24,978 nucleotides of DNA from an uncultured Bacilli bacterium (lineage in GTDB: Bacteria; Bacillota_I; Bacilli_A; RF39; UBA660). Below, piece by piece: positions 1 to 5,197 of the stretch (its first letter is position 1; each line of letters begins with the position of its first letter). Location: contig CALVVP010000111.1 of NCBI GenBank assembly GCA_944363895.1, positions 1 to 24,978 of the forward strand, in the 5' to 3' direction. The position numbers and the translations under genes were made by a program. The notes under the pieces are model-generated. The model saw nothing but the letters and a program-made list of their open reading frames with translations. It was not told the origin of the DNA and did not search any database.

Positions 1-312
1 ATTGAAATAACCGGCAGTGTATTTAAACAACCAGCCGAAGAAATAAAGAAAATAATCGAGGTATGTCGAGCAAATAATATCGAAATAACCGGCAGTGTAT
101 TTCTGAAAACAGCCGAAGAAATAGAAAAGATAATCGAGGTATGTCGAGCAAATAACATCGAAATAACCGGCAGTGTATTTCTGAAAACGGCTGAAGAAAT
201 AGAAAAAATAATCGAGGTATGTCGAGCAAATAATATCGAAATAACTGGCGGTGTATTTATGAAAAAATCGAAAGATTTAATCGAAAGCATTGAATATATA
301 AAAAGCAATTAT
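1..312 (+). repeat. 78-bp in-frame tandem repeat, four units
   Basis: Units start at 1, 79, 157 and 235, a constant period of 78 bp (26 codons). Units 2 and 3 differ by only a few, mostly silent, bases. Unit 1 differs mainly in the stretch after GTATTT, and unit 4 diverges after its first 24 bases. The array continues past the left edge of the window, so the true copy number is unknown. Confidence 0.9.
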
Positions 313-579
313 GGACAAAAATATTTGAAGCCTTTAATAATTAATAAAAATGTTAAATATTTAATGCAAGTTTTTCCATATTTGCGAGAATTAAATGTTT
401 TGGAAGTAGTAATAAATAGTGCATCTATTTTAACGCTTAAATTAGAAGAAATACAAGAAAGAAAAAGTATACTTGATATGAAAGAACTATCTATGGTAGA
501 TGAAAGAGGAAAATTTGATTCTATATTTGGATTAAGTAGAAAAAAATATAATGAGTTAAAAAAATCATATATTAGATAA
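1..579 (+). CDS. 26-residue tandem-repeat protein, 5' end outside the window
   Basis: The reading frame is open from base 1 to the TAA at 577-579 (192 codons visible), so the gene begins upstream of the window; the ATG at 259 is only an internal methionine. Residues 1-78 are three near-identical 26-residue units: a start 'IEITGSVF', a middle '(A)EEIEKIIEV' and an end 'CRANN'. A fourth, decayed unit follows (residues 79-104), then about 90 residues of looser helical repeats with a polar C-terminus. Each unit looks like a two-helix hairpin, so the protein is probably an alpha-solenoid. The unit length and pattern recall mTERF-like or TALE-like nucleic-acid-binding solenoids, but that is resemblance only and I do not recognise the family. 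The repeats are also almost identical as DNA, which suggests recent unit duplication. A hairpin terminator follows immediately. Confidence 0.75.
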   Translation: MEITGSVFKQPAEEIKKIIEVCRANNIEITGSVFLKTAEEIEKIIEVCRANNIEITGSVFLKTAEEIEKIIEVCRANNIEITGGVFMKKSKDLIESIEYIKSNYGQKYLKPLIINKNVKYLMQVFPYLRELNVLEVVINSASILTLKLEEIQERKSILDMKELSMVDERGKFDSIFGLSRKKYNELKKSYIR

Positions 580-583
580 TAAG

Positions 584-612
584 GCATTTAATAAATAATT
601 TAAATGCTTTTT
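584..612 (+). terminator. Rho-independent terminator after the repeat protein
   Basis: A 7-bp stem GCATTTA/TAAATGC (584-590 and 601-607) with a 10-nt loop is followed by a run of T, five bases after the stop codon. Confidence 0.65.
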
Positions 613-937
613 AATTATATTTGTAAATACCAGTAATAAGTATAATTCTAGTTTCGAAATGATAGAAGGTAGCTAAAAACAATTCTTTTATGTATCTAAT
701 GAGATTATTAATATCTTCAATAACACCGTTATTCAGATTATATTTAAAAGGGTTAGTAATATAGTAAGAAAATTTATTGAAATTTTTCATATATTTAGAA
801 ATAGATTTTTGTTTAGAAGCAATAATCTTAATAAATAGTTTAATATCTTTATTTTTAATACTTCTAATTATATTTTTGTAAATCTTATAAGTGAAATTTT
901 TAATATTACTCGTTTCATGGATTACTAGATATCCTAA
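611..937 (-). pseudogene. Decayed ISL3-family transposase, C-terminal fragment
   Basis: Read on the minus strand, 937 down to 611 is an open frame of 108 codons ending in TAA, entered from an in-frame stop and without a start codon. Its second half has the look of an ISL3-type transposase C-terminus: 'YYITNPFKYNLNNG', then 'VIEDINNLIRYIKE' and 'FYHFETRIIL', corresponding to the family's NGxxEGxNNxIKxIKR...F..RI block. The frame is lost upstream, and lexA starts its 3' end at 1116, so the N-terminal two thirds with most of the DDE residues are gone. No terminal inverted repeats were found. I infer a dead insertion-sequence remnant; the family call rests on the C-terminal motif only. Confidence 0.65.
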
Positions 938-1115
938 TTAAGATATAATTTATAATGCACTAAATCTTTTATATCCTGATAGTTAAGTTAATCTTTGAAA
1001 ATTATTTAATTAAATAACAAAAAGAGACTGAATATAATCAATCTCGAATATCTTTAGTACCATAGATTAGTAAATTTACATAAATTTTTTACATTACTCA
1101 AATTTTGAGAAGTTT
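938..1115. other. Gene-free AT-rich stretch between IS remnant and lexA
   Basis: No open frame of note. Two weak palindromes are visible: GAGACTG...CAATCTC around 1024-1045, and CTCAAATTTTGAG at 1097-1109 just past the lexA stop. Neither has a convincing T-run on the minus strand, so neither is called as the lexA terminator. The rest is probably further decayed IS sequence. Confidence 0.4.
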
Positions 1116-1733
1116 TTATATTTTCCGATATAAACCAATTGCTTTACCTAATATTGTTACATTTTTCATAATAAAAGGTGCCATGGTATCATTTTCTGGT
1201 TGTAATCTAATGTAGCCATCTTCTTTATAAAATGTTTTTAAAGTTACTTCATTATCTTCGGTCATAGCAACAACAATTTCCCCATTGTTAGCAGTATTTT
1301 TTCTTTCGACAATGACGATATCACCATCTAAAATTCCGGCATTAATCATACTTTCACCATCGACTAATAATGTAAATACTTCTTTATTTTTAGGAATTAA
1401 GTAAGATGGTAAACTAAAAAATTCATTTGGTCTTTCAATTGCTTCGATTGGATTGCCCGCTGTTATTTTTCCTAATAAAGGAACTTCGGTAATTAATTCA
1501 TTTTTAACTTCATATTCATTGTCGACTAAAATTTCAATCGTACGATTTTTACTATCTTCTTTTCTAATATAACCTTTTTTCTCTAAATTATTTAAATGTA
1601 CTTGTACTGTAGCTGTACTTGATAAGTCCATTTCTTTACATAATTCTCTAACTGTTGGGGCATAGCCATGTTTAACAATATATTGTTTAATTTTATCTAG
1701 TAGTTTTTCTTGTTGAGCAGTTAATTTTTCCAT
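1116..1733 (-). CDS. lexA: LexA, SOS repressor and autopeptidase
   Basis: A 205-residue protein, the usual LexA length in Bacilli. It represses DNA-damage genes and cleaves itself when RecA filaments form. Residues 1-65 are the winged-helix DNA-binding domain ('GYAPTVRELCKEMDLSS'). The self-cleavage site is Ala92-Gly93 in 'GKITAGNPIEA', and the catalytic dyad is Ser128 in 'VDGESM' and Lys166 in 'VTLKTFY'. The start is set by AAAGGAGG eight bases upstream of the ATG at 1731-1733. The gene diverges from a small SOS-type operon, and both promoters carry a LexA-like palindrome, consistent with autoregulation. All key residues are present. Confidence 0.97.
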   Translation of the reverse strand: MEKLTAQQEKLLDKIKQYIVKHGYAPTVRELCKEMDLSSTATVQVHLNNLEKKGYIRKEDSKNRTIEILVDNEYEVKNELITEVPLLGKITAGNPIEAIERPNEFFSLPSYLIPKNKEVFTLLVDGESMINAGILDGDIVIVERKNTANNGEIVVAMTEDNEVTLKTFYKEDGYIRLQPENDTMAPFIMKNVTILGKAIGLYRKI

Positions 1734-1762
1734 TATATAACCTCCTTTAACATCCTATTTAC

Positions 1763-1791
1763 ATTTTAACACACAAATATACATTTGTCAA
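1763..1791 (-). promoter_or_regulatory. lexA promoter with embedded palindromic operator
   Basis: On the minus strand, TTGACA (1786-1791) and TAAAAT (1763-1768) are 17 bp apart, with TGT just before the -10. The spacer contains a perfect 6-bp-arm palindrome, ACAAATATACATTTGT (plus strand 1773-1788), placed exactly as the LexA box is placed in the divergent promoter. It differs from the Firmicutes CGAAC-N4-GTTCG consensus by G-to-A changes in the arms, so it may be a weak autoregulatory LexA site. The promoter is secure; the operator identity is inferred. Confidence 0.75.
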
Positions 1792-1821
1792 ACAAATTTT
1801 CGATTTTTAAGCAAAAAACTA

Positions 1822-1850
1822 TTGACACGAATTTATGTTCGTGATATGAT
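1822..1850 (+). promoter_or_regulatory. SOS promoter with near-consensus LexA box
   Basis: TTGACA (1822-1827), a 17-bp spacer and TATGAT (1845-1850), with an extended -10 TGA at 1842-1844. The spacer is almost wholly occupied by the palindrome CACGAATTTATGTTCGTG (1826-1843), whose core CGAATTTATGTTCG matches the Firmicutes SOS box CGAAC-N4-GTTCG except at one arm position. Bound LexA would cover the polymerase site. Confidence 0.88.
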
Positions 1851-1873
1851 TGAATCATGAAAGGAATGGTGCT

Positions 1874-2080
1874 ATGGAATATTATACGATTAATGATATC
1901 CAAATTTTAACGGGATATACCAAAAATCAAATTCGACTGATTATTAAAAAATTTAACGATGAAATTATGGAAAAATACCAAAATGAAAAATTAAAGCCGT
2001 TATTATTTGGCGATAAAATTGAAAAAAAATATTTTTTAAGAAGAATGGAGATTGTTTATGAAAGAAATGTTAAAAAGTAA
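1874..2080 (+). CDS. Small MerR/excisionase-like HTH protein, SOS-controlled
   Basis: A 68-residue protein whose N-terminal half reads as a helix-turn-helix ('YTINDIQILTGYTKNQIRLI'), followed by a basic stretch ending in a wing-like 'KIEKKYFLRRME'. This layout is seen in small excisionase or MerR-like DNA-binding proteins. The frame is open upstream, but the TTG at 1850 overlaps the -10 element and would precede the transcript. The ATG at 1874, with AAGGA eight bases upstream, is therefore the start. It is the first gene after the LexA-box promoter and overlaps the next gene by 23 bases in another frame, which suggests coupled translation. The target DNA is unknown. Confidence 0.7.
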   Translation: MEYYTINDIQILTGYTKNQIRLIIKKFNDEIMEKYQNEKLKPLLFGDKIEKKYFLRRMEIVYERNVKK

Positions 2081-2198
2081 AACTGTTATTGCCTTTGTTG
2101 CTATTGTTTTAGGAATCGCTTTAATAAGTACTCCTAGTACCAAACTAGAAAATAATCAAGAATTTAATGAAGATTATATTATTTCTAATTTAAAATAA
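2058..2198 (+). CDS. 46-residue single-pass membrane peptide, SOS-controlled
   Basis: ATG at 2058 with TGGAG seven bases upstream, TAA at 2196-2198. The peptide has a short basic N-terminus ('MKEMLKSK'), one hydrophobic segment at about residues 9-24 ('TVIAFVAIVLGIALIS'), and a polar, acidic outer tail. That predicts an N-in/C-out bitopic membrane peptide. It is the last gene of the two-gene SOS-type operon and is followed directly by a terminator. LexA-controlled small membrane proteins next to or near lexA (YneA in Bacillus, SidA in Caulobacter) delay cell division after DNA damage; YneA carries a LysM domain, which is absent here. A division-inhibitor role is inference from position, regulation and topology. 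No homology is claimed. Confidence 0.65.
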   Translation: MKEMLKSKTVIAFVAIVLGIALISTPSTKLENNQEFNEDYIISNLK

Positions 2199-2218
2199 AT
2201 CCCAATGACGGGATTTTT
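2198..2218. terminator. Bidirectional terminator between the SOS operon and nuclease gene
   Basis: The stem AATCCC/GGGATT (2198-2203 and 2210-2215) with a 6-nt loop is followed by a T-run on the plus strand. The minus strand also continues into ATTTATTTT, so it can serve the convergent gene. Confidence 0.8.
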
Positions 2219-2819
2219 ATTTTAAATGTTTCTTTATCTCTTTTTTAGCTTTGGTTTTCACTTTTTTAAATACTTTATTGCGAACTTTTTTACTAAAAAT
2301 ACAAACTATAATAATGATAACTAATATTATTCCTCCGATAATAAAATAAATATAATCAGAGGAATCTTGCCATATTCCTAAACGATTAGTTTTAGCCATT
2401 AATTCACTAGCTTCTAATTTAGTCAAATATTTATAATCACCATAGATATATTCAATTTCTCCTAATCCTTTTTGAATTATTAAATCTTGTAATAGTTCAT
2501 CGTCGATAAAAACCCAAACTAAATGACGGTCATATTTATCCAATTTATCACTATTTTCATCATATTCAATTTCAATCTTAGTCGCATTATTTAATAAATT
2601 GCAAGTATATTCACTAGCTTCTTTACCGAATGCTTCAATTTTATTGGTTGATTCCGGGGTATCGATTGCTAAAAATCTCGCCTTTATTTCTTCACCATCC
2701 AATAAAAACCAAGCAGTATCGCCATCGACACATTTACTTAAAGTAACTTCGATTTTCTCACTAGCACTTACATTAGTAATAAATAGTAAACTAAATATAA
2801 TTCCCAATAATACTTTCAT
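2217..2819 (-). CDS. Secreted or membrane-anchored thermonuclease (SNase family)
   Basis: A 200-residue protein. Residues 1-19 form a signal peptide ending in 'NVSA'. Residues 22-150 are a staphylococcal-nuclease-like domain with the expected residues: Asp32 and Asp34 in 'VDGDT', Arg48 in 'ARFLAIDTPES', Asp53 and Glu56 in the same motif, and Arg98 in 'DKYDRHL'. These correspond to the Ca-binding acids and the two catalytic arginines of the family. Unlike the free secreted enzyme, this one has a C-terminal hydrophobic segment (157-175) and a lysine-rich cytoplasmic tail. The nuclease domain should therefore be displayed outside but anchored. A role in nutrient DNA use or in trimming incoming DNA is possible; the location is inferred. 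The start has only a weak GGTGG site. Confidence 0.88.
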   Translation of the reverse strand: MKVLLGIIFSLLFITNVSASEKIEVTLSKCVDGDTAWFLLDGEEIKARFLAIDTPESTNKIEAFGKEASEYTCNLLNNATKIEIEYDENSDKLDKYDRHLVWVFIDDELLQDLIIQKGLGEIEYIYGDYKYLTKLEASELMAKTNRLGIWQDSSDYIYFIIGGIILVIIIIVCIFSKKVRNKVFKKVKTKAKKEIKKHLK

Positions 2820-2850
2820 CTTACCACCAATAATATTATATCACTAAAAC

Positions 2851-2879
2851 TTTACAAATAGTTTTAAAAATGCTATAAT
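2851..2879 (+). promoter_or_regulatory. typA promoter
   Basis: TTTACA (2851-2856), 17-bp spacer, TATAAT (2874-2879), with extended -10 TGC at 2871-2873. It fits sigma-A and lies 26 bases upstream of the chosen start. Confidence 0.75.
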
Positions 2880-2904
2880 TCTTTAGTTGATTGGGAGTGG
2901 AGTT

Positions 2905-4716
2905 ATGGAAAAAATAAGGAATATTGCCATTATTGCTCATGTCGATCATGGCAAGACAACTTTGGTCGATAAATTATTGCAAGCATCAGGAACATTTAGA
3001 GAAAATGAAAATGTCGCGGATTTATCGATGGATTCAAATGATTTGGAAAAAGAAAGAGGAATTACTATTTTAGCTAAAACGACAGCCATTAATTATGATG
3101 GCTATCGGATTAATATTTTAGATACCCCAGGACATGCTGATTTTGGTGGGGAAGTAGAACGAATTATGAACATGGTCGAGGGAGTATTGTTAGTTGTTGA
3201 CGCTTATGAAGGAACAATGCCGCAAACAAGATTTGTTTTAAAAAAAGCACTTGATGCTGGAGTAACGCCGATTGTCGTGGTCAATAAAATCGATAAACCG
3301 TCAGCTCGTCCTAAAGAAGTAGTTGATGAAGTATTGGATTTATTTATTGAGTTAGGTGCTGATATCGATCAATTAGATTTCCCAGTTGTTTATGCTTCGG
3401 CTTTAGCGGGAACTTCAAGTATTTATCCGGAGGTTGAAAAACAAGAAAAAACGATGGCACCAATTTTAGAAGCTATTGTTAATTATATCCCAGCGCCTAA
3501 TGCTTCTTTAGATGGCGGATTTCAATTTCAGCCAGCTTTATTAGATTATAATGACTTTGTTGGTAGAATTGGTATTGGAAGAGTTAAAAGGGGAAAAGCT
3601 AAAGTAGGAGAAATGGTTTCTTGCATCAGAAGAGATGGTAAAATTAAACAATTTAGAATTCAAAAAATGTATGGTTTTTTAGGCCTTAAAAGAATCGAAG
3701 TAAATGAAGCTAAAGCAGGAGAAATTGTCGCAATAGCAGGATTACCTGATATTGAAGTAGGAGAAACCGTCTGCACGATTGGTAAAGAAGAAGCTCTACC
3801 TTTACTAAAGATCGACGAACCAACTTTACAAATGACTTTTGGTGTCAATACTAGTCCATTTTGTGGTAAAGAAGGAAAAATATTAACGGCTCGAAAAATT
3901 GAAGAACGATTATACAAAGAAACAGAAAGAGATGTTTCTTTAAAAGTCGAACCTAATGATAATGAATCTTTTATCGTATCAGGTCGTGGGGAATTACATT
4001 TATCTATTTTAATTGAAAATATGCGGCGTGAGGGTTTTGAATTACAAGTTTCTAAACCCCAAGTCATAACTAAAGAAATTGATGGAGTAATGTGTGAACC
4101 ATTTGAAGATGTTTTAATCGAAGTGCCGGAAGATTATGTTGGGACAGTTATTGAAGCGATTGGTAATCGTGAAGGAGAAATGGTTAGTATGAGTAATCAT
4201 GATAATCAAGTAAGATTAAACTATATTGTTCCTTCGAGAGGCTTAATCGGTTTTATGACAGAATTTATGACAATGACCAAAGGTTATGGTATTATTAATC
4301 ATACTTTTAAAGAATATCGTCAATTAGCGGGATTTAAAGTTGGTCAAAGAAAACAAGGCGTTTTAGTATCGATGGAAAATGGAAAAGCAACAGCTTATGC
4401 TTTAGGACAATTAGAAGATAGAGGCGTTATGTTTATTGAACCGGGAGCTGAAGTATATGAAGGTATGATTGTCGGAGAAAATAATCATGAAAATGATTTA
4501 GCTGTCAATGTTGTTAAAGGGAAAAAATTGACTAATACCAGAGCAAGTGGTAGTGACCATACTGTTGTTTTAAAAAGACCGCGGATTTTAAGTTTAGAAG
4601 GATGTTTAGATTATATTAATAATGATGAATTGGTAGAAATTACTCCTTTAAGTTATCGTTTAAGGAAAAAAATACTTAATACAGAACTAAGAAAAAAAGC
4701 TGATAGTAAAAAATAA
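2905..4716 (+). CDS. typA: TypA/BipA ribosome-associated GTPase
   Basis: A 603-residue translational GTPase, close to the usual TypA length. It binds ribosomes and supports assembly and translation under stress or cold. The G-domain motifs are in order: 'AHVDHGKTT' (P-loop), 'ERGITI' (switch I), 'DTPGHADF' (G3) and 'NKID' (G4). They are followed by EF-G-like domains and the TypA-specific C-terminal half ('VPSRGLIGFMTEFMTMTKG'). The frame is also open to a TTG at 2887, but GGGAG at 2893-2897 sits seven bases before the ATG at 2905, so that start is chosen. It is a single-gene unit with its own promoter and a strong terminator. Confidence 0.97.
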   Translation: MEKIRNIAIIAHVDHGKTTLVDKLLQASGTFRENENVADLSMDSNDLEKERGITILAKTTAINYDGYRINILDTPGHADFGGEVERIMNMVEGVLLVVDAYEGTMPQTRFVLKKALDAGVTPIVVVNKIDKPSARPKEVVDEVLDLFIELGADIDQLDFPVVYASALAGTSSIYPEVEKQEKTMAPILEAIVNYIPAPNASLDGGFQFQPALLDYNDFVGRIGIGRVKRGKAKVGEMVSCIRRDGKIKQFRIQKMYGFLGLKRIEVNEAKAGEIVAIAGLPDIEVGETVCTIGKEEALPLLKIDEPTLQMTFGVNTSPFCGKEGKILTARKIEERLYKETERDVSLKVEPNDNESFIVSGRGELHLSILIENMRREGFELQVSKPQVITKEIDGVMCEPFEDVLIEVPEDYVGTVIEAIGNREGEMVSMSNHDNQVRLNYIVPSRGLIGFMTEFMTMTKGYGIINHTFKEYRQLAGFKVGQRKQGVLVSMENGKATAYALGQLEDRGVMFIEPGAEVYEGMIVGENNHENDLAVNVVKGKKLTNTRASGSDHTVVLKRPRILSLEGCLDYINNDELVEITPLSYRLRKKILNTELRKKADSKK

Positions 4717-4736
4717 ACCACGAACTGTGGTTTTTT
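4716..4736. terminator. Bidirectional terminator between typA and the YqfQ-like gene
   Basis: AACCAC/GTGGTT (4716-4721 and 4727-4732), 5-nt loop, six T residues on the plus strand. The minus strand reads into TTTATTTTTT, so the convergent gene can use it too. Confidence 0.9.
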
Positions 4737-5076
4737 ATTGGAAAAATACTGGCCCATTTTGGTGAGTAATGTTATTATTTACATTTTTATTTACATTATT
4801 TTTGTTTTGCTCAGTTTTATTATTATTATTTGCTATCGGTTGTGAATCGACCTTTTTAAATTCATTCATGACCCGAAACATTGTTTTAGCATTATTGATT
4901 ACCGGGCCTGCTTGTTTAATAATTGGAATAGCTTGATTAACAATTCCGAGTGTTTTTTGAGTGCCACTTAAAATAGAACTCCATTTAATACCACCCAATA
5001 AGGATCTTAATCCACCATGTGCAATTGGGGTAAAAGTCGTATAAGGGACACCCATATAGTAAGGATAATAATTCAT
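4735..5076 (-). CDS. YqfQ/VrrA-like protein (possible spore-coat-associated)
   Basis: A 113-residue protein. It has an aromatic and Pro/Gly-rich N-terminus ('MNYYPYYMGVPYTTFTP'), a central hydrophobic helix pattern ('QKTLGIVNQAIPIIKQAGPV' followed by 'INNAKTMFRVMNEFKK'), and an Asn/Lys/Gln-rich low-complexity tail. This matches the layout of the Bacillus YqfQ/VrrA family: a glycine/proline-rich head, a 'QQ...P..QQYGP...N' helix, then 'MxxLFKEF'. The Asn-rich tail resembles the variable-repeat tract after which VrrA is named. The ribosome site AAAGGAGG and a minus-strand -10 TATAAT (5099-5104) support expression. Function is not established; the family call is from memory of the pattern. Confidence 0.6.
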   Translation of the reverse strand: MNYYPYYMGVPYTTFTPIAHGGLRSLLGGIKWSSILSGTQKTLGIVNQAIPIIKQAGPVINNAKTMFRVMNEFKKVDSQPIANNNNKTEQNKNNVNKNVNNNITHQNGPVFFQ

Positions 5077-5123
5077 AACTTATCCTCCTTTCAAAAATAT
5101 TATATGATTTTAACAAAAAAAGT

Positions 5124-5151
5124 TTTACATTTTGAAAAAATATGGTATAAT
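5124..5151 (+). promoter_or_regulatory. Promoter of the pilus/competence genes
   Basis: TTTACA (5124-5129), 16-bp spacer, TATAAT (5146-5151) with extended -10 TGG (5143-5145). Confidence 0.72.
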
Positions 5152-5197
5152 CATTATAGTTAAAAGAGTAGCAAGAGGGAATGTGTGGTGATATACT

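Noticed and set aside
23..229. Minus-strand open frame opposite the 78-bp repeats
   Set aside because: It is the mirror of the repeat array; the plus-strand frame runs on into a gene with a terminator, and no ribosome site supports the minus strand.
1..312. Possible CRISPR-like array
   Set aside because: The units are contiguous 78-bp coding repeats without unique spacers and keep one open reading frame.
1097..1109. CTCAAATTTTGAG palindrome as lexA terminator
   Set aside because: There is no T-run on the lexA (minus) strand; a T-rich stretch follows only on the plus strand, where no gene ends.
1850..1873. TTG start at 1850 for the small HTH gene
   Set aside because: It overlaps the -10 hexamer of the SOS promoter, so the codon would not be on the transcript. 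The ATG at 1874 has the ribosome site.
2599..2847. Plus-strand open frame inside the thermonuclease gene
   Set aside because: Antisense to a well-supported gene, with no ribosome site or family motif.
3660..4067. Minus-strand open frame inside typA
   Set aside because: Shadow of the typA coding sequence.
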